A DNA stretch of 6,421 nt from Bacteroidota bacterium (GCA_024280615.1 JAJRPU010000114.1:1-6421); one strand, 5' to 3'. Shown: positions 1 through 6,421, counted from the stretch's first letter. Notes: generated by a model from the sequence alone, not told the origin. Translations and numbers: made by a program.

Positions 1-1748
1 GGTTGAAAAATAAAAACCCAAGCATAGAACTGTTTCTATGGACTACCGAACCAGATGAAGAAAACGCATTTATTAAAGTTACTGGCATCAATAGAGACAA
101 CGATGGGAAATCAACTCTCAGGATTGAAGAAGGGCTTGAACACTGGGAAATAACAGTGCCATTCATTGACAAGGCAAACATAAACAACATAATCACTGTT
201 ATTACTGTCTTGCGGAAACTGGGCTATGAACCATCAGAAATCGTTTCCAGAATAAGCCAGTTCAGACCACTATCATTAAGACTTCAACTTTACAACACCC
301 GCAACAGGTCTATTGTTGTGGAGGACACCTATTCGGCAGACATATATTCCCTTGAAACGGCTATTGAATATCTCAATATGCAATCTGGACTTCGCAAAAA
401 AGCACTTATCATTTCAGATATGGAAGTTATGACCGACACTATCGTAACAGAATTAATATCCCTCATTAATTCAAGCCAGTTCCATAGAATAATTCTTCTT
501 GGGGAGAGACTTGCGGGCTTATCAAACAGATTCCAAGCAAATGAAGTATATGCCTTTGAAAACATTGATGATTTAATCAATTTTGTGGGAAGGCTTAACT
601 GGGAAAGTTTTGCCATATTAATCAAAGGTTCACGGAAGCACAGACTGGAAAGACTAAAATACTGGTTCCACACTTCGCTTCATCCCGCCAGAATGGAAAT
701 AAATCTGCATGCCCTGATTAGCAATGTAAACAGATTCAGGCAGATAATTAACCCTGAGACAGGTATCATTGCAATGGTTAAAGCCCTTGCTTATGGCAGC
801 GGGGACATACAGATAGCCAACACACTACAACGAATGGGAATCCAATATCTGGCAGTTGCATATCCAGAAGAGGGCAGGAGGCTTCGGGAAGGCGGAATCT
901 CAACACCCATAATCATCATGAATCCGTATGGCATCACACCAGAAGACATAAAAGATTATGCACTGGAACCAGTTCTGCATTCCTTCCATCAACTATGGCT
1001 ATGGAACCAATGGGGAATAAGCATTCCCGTTCATGTGGAGATGGACACTGGACTGGGCAGGCTGGGATTTAAACAGAACGAGATTGACCAGTTAATTAAA
1101 ACCTTAAAGGAGTCCCGAACTGTGCGACCCGTAAGTGTTTTTTCCCATCTTGCCAGTGCTGATGACCCGTCCCAAGACACCTTCACCTTCCAACAATTGA
1201 ATCTTTTTGAAAAAATAGCCTTTCTCTTCATCAAGAGCTTTCCAGACATAAAAAGACACATTCTGAACACTGCCGGAACAATCAGATTTCCAGAATATCA
1301 ATATGACTTCGTTAGGCTGGGCATCGGGCTCTATGGCATTGACCCAACAGGAATATTCACGGGCTTAGAACCAGTCCACACCCTTAAAGCATCTGTCATC
1401 CAAGTCAAAACCCTACGAAAAGGAGAGAGTGTGGGCTACAACAGACAGTTCATAGCAACCAAACCAACTAAGATAGCCATAGTAAGCATTGGATACGCCG
1501 ATGGACTTCCATATAGCAAAAACTTGTATGCATTCGTAAATGGACGCATTGTCCCTGTCCTTACAAAACCATTTATGGACTTATGCATTATTGACGTTAG
1601 TGAAGTGGATGTTGTAGTGGGCGATGAAGTGGTCTTTTATGGCGAAGAGATAAGGCTTGAGGAAGTGTCGCAGAACGTCGGCGAATCACCCTACACACTC
1701 ATAAGCAAAGTGTCGCAACGAATCCCAAGGGTCTATGTGTATGAATAA
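1..1748 (+). CDS. murF-alr: Bifunctional MurF / alanine racemase (murF-alr fusion), 3' part
   Basis: This is a fusion of two peptidoglycan-precursor enzymes. MurF is the cytoplasmic ligase that adds D-Ala-D-Ala to UDP-MurNAc-tripeptide. Alr is the PLP-dependent enzyme that converts L-Ala to D-Ala. The frame is open to the window edge, and the TTG at 3 is probably an internal Leu codon. The 581 visible residues lack the MurF UDP-binding and ATP P-loop regions that should lie upstream. Residues about 1-220 are the end of the MurF central domain and its C-terminal domain, ending in IKGSRKHRLERL. Residues about 227-581 are a complete racemase: MVKALAYGSG with the PLP lysine K260, MDTGLGRLGF (347-356), RLGIGLYGID (438-447), and the catalytic tyrosine Y498 in IGYADGLP. 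Known fusions of this type in Bacteroidota are roughly 820 residues long. Oddities are DTYSAD where MurF proteins usually have D-x-Y-N, and LTKPFMD where racemases usually have a G-R/N-V-x-M-D pattern. The racemase assignment is very secure; the activity of the MurF half is less so. Confidence 0.93.
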   Translation, partial: LKNKNPSIELFLWTTEPDEENAFIKVTGINRDNDGKSTLRIEEGLEHWEITVPFIDKANINNIITVITVLRKLGYEPSEIVSRISQFRPLSLRLQLYNTRNRSIVVEDTYSADIYSLETAIEYLNMQSGLRKKALIISDMEVMTDTIVTELISLINSSQFHRIILLGERLAGLSNRFQANEVYAFENIDDLINFVGRLNWESFAILIKGSRKHRLERLKYWFHTSLHPARMEINLHALISNVNRFRQIINPETGIIAMVKALAYGSGDIQIANTLQRMGIQYLAVAYPEEGRRLREGGISTPIIIMNPYGITPEDIKDYALEPVLHSFHQLWLWNQWGISIPVHVEMDTGLGRLGFKQNEIDQLIKTLKESRTVRPVSVFSHLASADDPSQDTFTFQQLNLFEKIAFLFIKSFPDIKRHILNTAGTIRFPEYQYDFVRLGIGLYGIDPTGIFTGLEPVHTLKASVIQVKTLRKGESVGYNRQFIATKPTKIAIVSIGYADGLPYSKNLYAFVNGRIVPVLTKPFMDLCIIDVSEVDVVVGDEVVFYGEEIRLEEVSQNVGESPYTLISKVSQRIPRVYVYE

Positions 1749-1765
1749 TTAAGTTCATAACTTTG
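1734..1765 (+). promoter_or_regulatory. Putative Bacteroidota-type promoter for the downstream operon
   Basis: TAACTTTG at 1758-1765 matches the known Bacteroidota -7 element TAnnTTTG exactly. About 20 nt upstream, TATG at 1734-1737 is a one-mismatch fit to the -33 TTTG element. The -33 half lies in the last codons of murF-alr. Transcription would begin a few bases after 1765, roughly 25 nt before the TTG start at 1799. This is the only plus-strand gap before the tightly packed four-gene run, which is where a promoter would be expected. The motif is short and can occur by chance in AT-rich DNA. Confidence 0.4.
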
Positions 1766-1798
1766 CAAAACGTGGGTTTACTTAAAATTTAGGCTACG

Positions 1799-2791
1799 TT
1801 GAAGTATGTGAAATATCTGATATTTCTGGCTATTGGGTTATTTTTCTTATGGCTTGCCTTCCGAAATGTTGACCTTCAGGAGTTCATAAGTGGGTTTCGG
1901 GAAGTCAACTGGACGCCCGTCGTTCTTTCTATGATAGTGGCTGTGATTAGCCATTGGTTCAGGGGATTGAGATGGCGACTGCTAATCCGCTCACAGGGCA
2001 ACTACAACATTTCCAGAATGGATGCCTTCTCAGGAGTGATGGTTGGCTACCTGTCTAACCTTGCCCTGCCCAGAATGGGGGAGGTAATCCGATGCACCAT
2101 AGTGGGTAAATACACTGGCATTCCTGTGTCTTTCCTGTTCGGAACGGTCGTTCTGGAACGGATTATTGACCTGCTTATTCTTATTATCCTGCTTGCTCTG
2201 GTTATTCCCTTACAGATTAATGTCTTGGGCGATTTCATTAGGGAACATTTGCTTTCTGGTCTGCCAGATTCAAAAACCATTACTATTATAGCCATTATTG
2301 TCATTCTGGCTGTTGTCCTTGCCATACTGTTTCTATACTTTGGGTTTGTTATGTGGGTCAGAAATGCACCGTTCTCGCAAAAAAGGTTAGCGGTTCGGAT
2401 AAGGGTAATGGTCAGGAACTTAATCAACGGTTTGAAAACCGTGTTCAAACTGCCTGTTCGTGTGCAAGCATACTTCTGGACTTACACGCTTCTGATTTGG
2501 GTTCTCTACATCGTTATGACGTGGCTTCCCGCTCTGGCTTTGTCCACCACCCAAAACATGTCTTTCGCTGAATTGATGGGAATGTTTGTGATGGGGTCGT
2601 TGGGCATCGTGGCACCTGTGCAGGGGGGCATTGGAACGTATCATTGGCTTGTCCAACAAACTCTTATGCTATATGGCTATGATGCAACCACTGGGCTTCA
2701 ATTGGCTACACTGATTCACACCTCACAGACTTTAATGGTTATCATCGTCGGTTGCCTCGCTTTTCTTTACTTTGCAATAAGGAAAAAATGA
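1799..2791 (+). CDS. YbhN/AglD-type integral membrane protein (lysylphosphatidylglycerol synthase TM-like, UPF0104)
   Basis: This 330-residue polytopic inner-membrane protein belongs to the family that shares its fold with the flippase half of MprF. Members are associated with lipid or glycolipid handling, but the substrate here is unknown. Hydrophobic segments lie near residues 5-22, 38-52, 76-90, 110-141, 160-187, 224-248, 258-280 and 303-327. Family hallmarks are FRGLRWRLLI (54-63), LALPRMGEVIR (88-98), GTVVLERIIDL (115-125) and APVQGGIGTYHW (272-283). There is no synthase domain, so it is not a full MprF. The start is TTG: an in-frame TAG at 1790-1792 lies just upstream, and a weak AGG (1791-1793) sits 5 nt before it. 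GTG at 1808 is a possible alternative. The gene leads a probable operon behind the promoter-like site, and its TGA overlaps the ATG of rfaE2. The family call is strong; the function is open. Confidence 0.9.
   Translation: MKYVKYLIFLAIGLFFLWLAFRNVDLQEFISGFREVNWTPVVLSMIVAVISHWFRGLRWRLLIRSQGNYNISRMDAFSGVMVGYLSNLALPRMGEVIRCTIVGKYTGIPVSFLFGTVVLERIIDLLILIILLALVIPLQINVLGDFIREHLLSGLPDSKTITIIAIIVILAVVLAILFLYFGFVMWVRNAPFSQKRLAVRIRVMVRNLINGLKTVFKLPVRVQAYFWTYTLLIWVLYIVMTWLPALALSTTQNMSFAELMGMFVMGSLGIVAPVQGGIGTYHWLVQQTLMLYGYDATTGLQLATLIHTSQTLMVIIVGCLAFLYFAIRKK
2779..2783 (+). promoter_or_regulatory. Ribosome binding site deciding the rfaE2 start
   Basis: AAGGA lies four bases before the ATG at 2788, inside the last codons of the membrane-protein gene. 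It supports 2788 over the in-frame TTG at 2752, which would give a 40-nt overlap and 12 extra residues unlike RfaE2 proteins. Confidence 0.55.
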
Positions 2792-3324
2792 GAGGGGATA
2801 AAACACCAACTGGGACAGGAAAGTTAGAACGGAAACCGTGGCTGGACATAGCCAAGGGGAAGATTTTAGATGATGTTTCTCTGTCCAGACATCTGGCTAT
2901 ATGGAAATTCTTCAAGAAAAAGATTGTGTTTACCAACGGTTGTTTTGATATTTTGCATGCTGGACACATTTCCTTGCTTGCAAAGGCTCGGGATTTAGGG
3001 GACGTGCTCATAGTGGGCATCAACAGTGATGAGTCAGTGAGGAGGCTGAAGGGCGAAAGCAGACCAATCAATAGTATTGAAGACAGAACTTTAATGCTGG
3101 CAAGCCTTTTGTTTGTAGATGCAGTTGTCGTTTTTGATGAAGACACACCAGAAAATTTAATTAAGAAGGTTAAGCCAGATGTTCTCGTGAAAGGGGCTGA
3201 CTATCAGGAGTCGGAAATAGTGGGGGCTGAATTTGTCAAGTCATACGGCGGGAAAGTGGTTAGAATACCGCTTGTGGAGGGGCTGAGCACTTCTCAAATA
3301 ATTGAAAAAATCAAAAGGATATGA
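2788..3324 (+). CDS. rfaE2: D-glycero-beta-D-manno-heptose 1-phosphate adenylyltransferase
   Basis: RfaE2 is a cytoplasmic nucleotidyltransferase that uses ATP to turn D-beta-D-heptose 1-phosphate into ADP-heptose, the precursor of LPS inner-core heptose. The 178-residue protein has the complete cytidylyltransferase-like signature: TNGCFDILHAGH (49-60) with the HxGH catalytic motif, GINSDESVRRLKG (77-89), E98-D99-R100, LVKGADY (133-139) and EGLSTSQII (164-172). Only the adenylyltransferase domain is present. In enterobacterial HldE it is fused to a heptose kinase, so a separate kinase (rfaE1/hldA) is expected elsewhere in the genome. The leader of about 48 residues before TNGCFD is normal for stand-alone forms. 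I chose ATG 2788 because it forms an ATGA overlap with the preceding stop and has AAGGA just upstream. The stop overlaps the next ATG in the same way. Other cytidylyltransferase-family functions fit the motifs less well. Confidence 0.93.
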   Translation: MRGDKTPTGTGKLERKPWLDIAKGKILDDVSLSRHLAIWKFFKKKIVFTNGCFDILHAGHISLLAKARDLGDVLIVGINSDESVRRLKGESRPINSIEDRTLMLASLLFVDAVVVFDEDTPENLIKKVKPDVLVKGADYQESEIVGAEFVKSYGGKVVRIPLVEGLSTSQIIEKIKRI

Positions 3325-4481
3325 CACAAGAATTGTTAATGGACTTTGATTTAAGTGAAGAGCACCAATTGATAAGGGAAGCCACTCGGGAGTTTGCCGA
3401 ACAGGTCTTGGCACCGGGAGTGATAGAACGGGATGAGAAAGCCGAAACACCGAAGGAAATCCTTGATGCCCTTGGTCAACAGGGTTTGATGGGTCTAATG
3501 GTCAAACCTGAATATGGAGGGTCAGGGCTTGACAACATTGCCTATGCTCTTGTTATGGAGGAGATAGCCCGTGTGGATGCCGGCGTGTCGGTATATGTAA
3601 CTGTTCAGAATTCGCTTGTTAACTGGGGAATTCAGGAATATGGCACCGAAGAACAGAAGAAAAAGTATTTGCCTTTGTTGGCTTCTGGACAATGGATAGG
3701 GGCTTTCTGTCTTTCTGAACCTGAGGCGGGTTCCGACGCCACCCATCAGAGAACAACTGCCATAAAGAAAGGCGACCACTACGTTCTCAATGGTATTAAA
3801 AACTGGATTTCCAGTGCTGGAAAAGCATCTCTCTTTGTTGTCATTGCTCAAAGCGACCCTTCAAAGGGCTACAAAGGCATCAACGCTTTCATCGTTGAAA
3901 GGGATTGGAAGGGAATAACTATCGGTCCCAAGGAGAATAAGATGGGCATTAGGTCTTCAGACACTCATTCCGTCATCTTTGAAGACGTTATTGTTCCAGA
4001 GGAAAACCGTATTGGACCTGAAGGCTTCGGATTCAAGTTTGCCATGAACGTTTTGAACGGCGGACGAATAGGCATTGCTGCTCAGGCAGTGGGGATAGCA
4101 CAGGGGGCTTATGAGCGGGCTCGGCAATATGCCACCGAAAGGATTGCTTTTGGAGTGCCCATCGCAGAACATCAAGCCATTAGGTTCAAATTGGCGGATA
4201 TGGCTACCCGGATTGAAGCAGCAAGGTTGCTAACGTGGCGTGCCGCCTGGTTAAAAGACCAACACCTTCCTTATGCTAAGGAATCCGCAATGGCTAAACT
4301 ATTTGCTGCCGACACCGCTATGTTCGTAACCCGGGAAGCAGTACAAATCCACGGGGGTTATGGCTACGTCAGAGAATACCACGTGGAGAGAATGATGAGA
4401 GATGCCAAGATTACTGAAATATACGAAGGAACATCTGAAATTCAAAAAATAGTCATATCAAGAAGCATTTTGAAAGAATAA
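3321..4481 (+). CDS. Acyl-CoA dehydrogenase (short-chain/butyryl-CoA dehydrogenase-like)
   Basis: This FAD-dependent enzyme oxidises an acyl-CoA to the trans-2-enoyl-CoA and passes electrons to electron-transferring flavoprotein. At 386 residues it is full length. The first acyl-CoA dehydrogenase signature is at C130-H142 (CLSEPEAGSDATH), with His in a position that is usually Gly, Ser or Ala. The second signature runs Q342-D361 (QIHGGYGYVREYHVER...). The predicted catalytic base is E369 in IYEGTSEIQ, the position used by short- and medium-chain enzymes. The N-terminal helical domain, central beta domain (about 125-230) and C-terminal helical domain all look intact. The ATG at 3321 gives an ATGA overlap with rfaE2, but AAGGA (3315-3319) is only one base away. 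ATG 3339 would begin the protein at MDFDLSEEH, a very typical start for this family, so the true start may be 18 nt downstream. Chain-length preference cannot be read from the sequence. It is the metabolic outlier in an envelope-themed run. Confidence 0.95.
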   Translation: MTQELLMDFDLSEEHQLIREATREFAEQVLAPGVIERDEKAETPKEILDALGQQGLMGLMVKPEYGGSGLDNIAYALVMEEIARVDAGVSVYVTVQNSLVNWGIQEYGTEEQKKKYLPLLASGQWIGAFCLSEPEAGSDATHQRTTAIKKGDHYVLNGIKNWISSAGKASLFVVIAQSDPSKGYKGINAFIVERDWKGITIGPKENKMGIRSSDTHSVIFEDVIVPEENRIGPEGFGFKFAMNVLNGGRIGIAAQAVGIAQGAYERARQYATERIAFGVPIAEHQAIRFKLADMATRIEAARLLTWRAAWLKDQHLPYAKESAMAKLFAADTAMFVTREAVQIHGGYGYVREYHVERMMRDAKITEIYEGTSEIQKIVISRSILKE

Positions 4482-4488
4482 AGTTTTC

Positions 4489-4493
4489 AAAGG
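4489..4493 (+). promoter_or_regulatory. Candidate ribosome binding site for a CTG start of the OstA-like gene
   Basis: AAAGG lies eight bases before the in-frame CTG at 4502, a good Shine-Dalgarno distance. It is the main sequence support for placing the start there, because no ATG, GTG or TTG precedes the signal peptide in this frame. Confidence 0.4.
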
Positions 4494-4501
4494 CGTTCAG
4501 G

Positions 4502-4564
4502 CTGACCATCAAATCCATATTATTTATTTGGCTGGTAATTGTATCGCCTTATCTTTCATTTGCC
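4502..4564 (+). other. Signal peptide of the OstA-like protein
   Basis: Translation in frame upstream of the TTG at 4607 gives a basic start (TIKS), a hydrophobic core (ILFIWLVIV), then SPYLSFA followed by Gln. This is a textbook Sec signal peptide, with Ser at -3 and Ala at -1 for signal peptidase I. There is no lipobox cysteine. It shows that the coding region must extend well upstream of 4607. Confidence 0.8.
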
Positions 4565-6025
4565 CAACATGCTATAACCATAGAGAACGCTGAACAGGTA
4601 ATTATCTTGGACGACCCTAAACCCACTAAAATCCTTAAGGGAAATGTCCATATCAGACATAAACAAACACACCTTTGGGCTGACTCAATAACCCTGTTTG
4701 GCAAAGACAGTGCCATAGCAATTGGAAACGTTAGGTTTTCCGTTGGAGACACCATCTTCGGCTCAGGGGCAAACACGCTCACATACAATAAAAAACTTCT
4801 GATTGCAACGGGGAACATTACTGTGTCATCAAAGCAAAGCACAATAACAACTTCCTACTTCACCTATGACCTGCAATCCCAGCGTGTTTCGGCAACAGAC
4901 ATCACTTGGACAACGCAGTCTGGACATATTTCGGCTAAGCACCTATTCATCTCTGGAAACACATTCATATTCACTGATTCAGTAAGGGCACAACGAAACG
5001 GAACATATTCCCTTAGTGATACGCTTGTCCTTAATCAAAAAACAAACAAATATGTCTTTTCCGGAGATGTTCTTATTCTTCAAGATGGCGATTCTGTCAA
5101 AGCCCAACGGGTAATAGCCCTTCCTGATAAACAGGAAATATACATTGGTTTCGGCATTCACGCTGATTCCCTTATCTGGATTGCCGACACAGTAATCATA
5201 GAAGCAAACAGGCAAACATTAAAAAATGCTTTGATAAAGCGGGATTCCCTACTGCTGGCTGGTAAGCAGATACGTTTTTACGATAACCAACTGGACATTA
5301 CAGACACCTTCTCATTATTGATTTGTCGTGTCAACGACGATTCTATTCTCATCTCAGGCAAACGGCTCAACTGGGATTCTTCACAACAAAATGGATTCCT
5401 GTTCAAAGGGATTATCAAACAAGGGGAATCGTCTATGTGGGCAGATTCAATCCATATGATTGATTCAGTAATTATATTGCGACACAACGGATGGATATCT
5501 CTTAATGAGTGGTTCATCACCGGCAATGAAATAATTATTCACAAGACAGATTCACCAGATAATAAACATTTTGATTCTGTGGTTGTTTATGGGAACGCTT
5601 GGATGCTCAATTCTATTGATTCGGCTCGCACCAATCAACTCACTTCACCAAAAATAATCATTCGGTTTTTAAAAACCGACACAATAACAATCCTTGCCTG
5701 TTGCCCTGTCAAAACAGTGTTTTACAACACCAACGACAAAGGAGAAATAACCAGTGTTAACTACACCGAGGGCGACAGGTTAACTGCTCTATTCATTGAC
5801 GACTCTCTGCGAAACATTATAATGCATAAAAATCTTTCTGGATACATAGAGGAGAACGCTACTGCCAACCTGAAAGGACTGCCTGAAATCCCTATACGTT
5901 CCGCTTCAACACCAATCAAATTTTGGACTGAGACACTGAAGCCTTTAAGCAGACAGTTCATAGACCGCCTCCATAAACCTTGTAATATAATTCAGCCAAA
6001 AACTATTAAATCAATGGTAGAATGA
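4502..6025 (+). CDS. Exported OstA-like protein (LPS-transport LptA / LptD N-terminal fold), non-canonical start
   Basis: This is a predicted periplasmic protein of the OstA-like family of Bacteroidota, related to LptA and the N-terminal domain of LptD, which carry LPS across the periplasm. Its exact role in this phylum is not settled. With a CTG start it has 507 residues: a signal peptide (1-21, probable cut SFA|Q), then beta-rich sequence. Recognisable segments are KGNVHIRHKQTHLWADSI (46-63), IGNVRFSVGDTIFGSGA (75-91), TGNITV (103-108), and the conserved C-terminal block from about SVNYTEGDRLTALFIDDS (418-435) to GYIEE (447-451). ADS/DS/DT motifs recur throughout. The start is unusual: the frame is open from 4439, after a TGA at 4436, yet the first ATG/GTG/TTG is the TTG at 4607, which would delete the signal peptide. 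CTG 4502 has AAAGG eight bases upstream; ATA 4478 would overlap the previous stop. The gene is last in the operon. Family call confident, start about 50%. Confidence 0.85.
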   Translation: MTIKSILFIWLVIVSPYLSFAQHAITIENAEQVIILDDPKPTKILKGNVHIRHKQTHLWADSITLFGKDSAIAIGNVRFSVGDTIFGSGANTLTYNKKLLIATGNITVSSKQSTITTSYFTYDLQSQRVSATDITWTTQSGHISAKHLFISGNTFIFTDSVRAQRNGTYSLSDTLVLNQKTNKYVFSGDVLILQDGDSVKAQRVIALPDKQEIYIGFGIHADSLIWIADTVIIEANRQTLKNALIKRDSLLLAGKQIRFYDNQLDITDTFSLLICRVNDDSILISGKRLNWDSSQQNGFLFKGIIKQGESSMWADSIHMIDSVIILRHNGWISLNEWFITGNEIIIHKTDSPDNKHFDSVVVYGNAWMLNSIDSARTNQLTSPKIIIRFLKTDTITILACCPVKTVFYNTNDKGEITSVNYTEGDRLTALFIDDSLRNIIMHKNLSGYIEENATANLKGLPEIPIRSASTPIKFWTETLKPLSRQFIDRLHKPCNIIQPKTIKSMVE

Positions 6026-6102
6026 AGAGACAACCAAATGCATTAGATTAAAGTATTTGAGACAGATGAAAATTATATGGCTTAAATGGTTTCTGATTAA
6101 AC

Positions 6103-6421
6103 TCATCTGACAATGAAAATACGATGGTTACTGGATTTATCCTCATAGACCAGTTCGATAATTAACAATCCAGAAGGAAGGTCATCTATGGTTACTTTAT
6201 TATAGGAATCGGAAACGTTGCGAAGGACTTTCCCGTCAGGAGATATAATTCTAATGCGACGGATGGTTGAACATGATACATAGACAGTATTATTATAAAA
6301 TCTAATGCAGTTATCTTGTGGGCTTTGGTCAATGCCTGTTATGGCAACATCTATCGTTGCAGTGGTCTGGCAACCTGCAAAATCAGATATCAACACAGCA
6401 TATGTCCCCGAGAGGGATACA
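6103..6421 (-). CDS. C-terminus of a secreted or surface protein with a type IX secretion (Por) sorting domain, 5' truncated
   Basis: The window keeps the last 105 residues of a minus-strand gene whose frame runs off the right edge. The GTG at 6396 is an internal Val codon, not the start. Residues 1-35 begin VSLSGTYAV and continue LISDFAGCQTTATIDVAI. This resembles the last of the Ig- or PKD-like repeats (G-x-Y-x-V-x-x-x-D-x-x-G-C) common in large Bacteroidota surface proteins. Residues about 38-105 look like a C-terminal sorting domain: a strand with ISPDGKVLRN (59-68), TIDDLPSGLLIIEL (77-90), and a final basic strand HRIFIVR. Such domains direct proteins that have crossed the inner membrane through the type IX machinery to the surface, where they are cleaved and anchored. 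The usual PNP motif at the domain start is absent. The gene converges on the operon, 77 bp from the OstA-like stop. The passenger function cannot be told. Confidence 0.75.
   Translation of the reverse strand, partial: VSLSGTYAVLISDFAGCQTTATIDVAITGIDQSPQDNCIRFYNNTVYVSCSTIRRIRIISPDGKVLRNVSDSYNKVTIDDLPSGLLIIELVYEDKSSNHRIFIVR

Noticed and set aside
329..673. Minus-strand open frames inside murF-alr (also 1031-1270 and 1104-1301).
   Set aside because: They lie antisense within a well-supported enzyme gene, show no recognisable domain, and are best explained as chance.
2047..2448. Open frame of 133 codons on the minus strand opposite the YbhN-like gene.
   Set aside because: The translation is rich in Arg, Ile, Met and Thr, as expected from reading hydrophobic-segment codons backwards. 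It has no domain, and the sense strand encodes a clear family member.
2752..2754. TTG as the start of rfaE2.
   Set aside because: It would overlap the upstream gene by 40 nt. The ATG at 2788 has AAGGA in front and forms the same ATGA overlap as the next junction.
2742..3146. Open frame of 134 codons on the minus strand opposite rfaE2.
   Set aside because: It is fully antisense to rfaE2 and the end of the membrane-protein gene, and its translation resembles no family I recognise. It is a shadow of the real genes.
4607..4609. TTG as the start of the OstA-like gene.
   Set aside because: It would discard a well-formed Sec signal peptide encoded in frame at 4502-4564 and leave an exported-type protein in the cytoplasm.
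6063..6109. Inverted repeat CAGATGA / TCATCTG spanning the gap between the two convergent genes, considered as a bidirectional terminator.
   Set aside because: The arms are only 7 bp with a 33-nt AT-rich loop, no GC-rich stem and no T tract. The right arm also includes the stop codon of the minus-strand gene. I see no convincing terminator anywhere in 6026-6102.
6394..6396. GTG as the start of a small 97-residue minus-strand protein.
   Set aside because: The frame stays open to the window end and the residues before it (VSLSGTYA) belong to the same repeat-type domain, so this is the truncated end of a larger gene.

Overview
The window looks like ordinary chromosomal DNA from a member of the Bacteroidota, probably an uncultured or poorly sampled lineage. 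Three things point there independently. The first gene is a fusion of the cell-wall enzymes MurF and alanine racemase, an arrangement typical of this phylum. The fifth gene is an OstA-like envelope protein of the Bacteroidota type. The last, partial gene ends in what looks like a type IX secretion (Por) sorting domain. A match to the Bacteroidota -7 promoter element (TAnnTTTG) sits in the only plus-strand intergenic gap. The order or genus cannot be named from the sequence alone.

Layout: positions 1-1748 (+) hold the 3' part of murF-alr, cut by the window start. A 50-bp gap at 1749-1798 carries the putative promoter. A tight plus-strand run follows: a YbhN/AglD-type lysylphosphatidylglycerol-synthase-like membrane protein (1799-2791), rfaE2 (2788-3324), an acyl-CoA dehydrogenase (3321-4481) and an exported OstA-like protein (about 4502-6025). 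The first two junctions in this run are 4-nt ATGA stop/start overlaps, so the four genes are probably one translationally coupled operon. On the minus strand, converging on the operon, is the 3' end of a large secreted or surface protein (6103-6421), cut by the window end. No gap exceeds 300 bases. I saw no RNA genes, CRISPR array, insertion sequence or other mobile element.

The theme is the Gram-negative envelope. MurF-Alr makes and attaches D-Ala-D-Ala for peptidoglycan. RfaE2 makes ADP-heptose for the LPS inner core. OstA-like proteins belong to the LPS-transport LptA/LptD-N fold family. YbhN-like proteins are polytopic membrane proteins linked to lipid or glycolipid handling. The acyl-CoA dehydrogenase is the metabolic outlier, though still tied to acyl chains.

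The most notable observation is that the OstA-like gene has no ATG, GTG or TTG in front of its clear signal peptide. Either CTG or ATA is used as the start, or a single G-to-A change turned an ancestral ATGA overlap into ATAA. I see no convincing new biological system.
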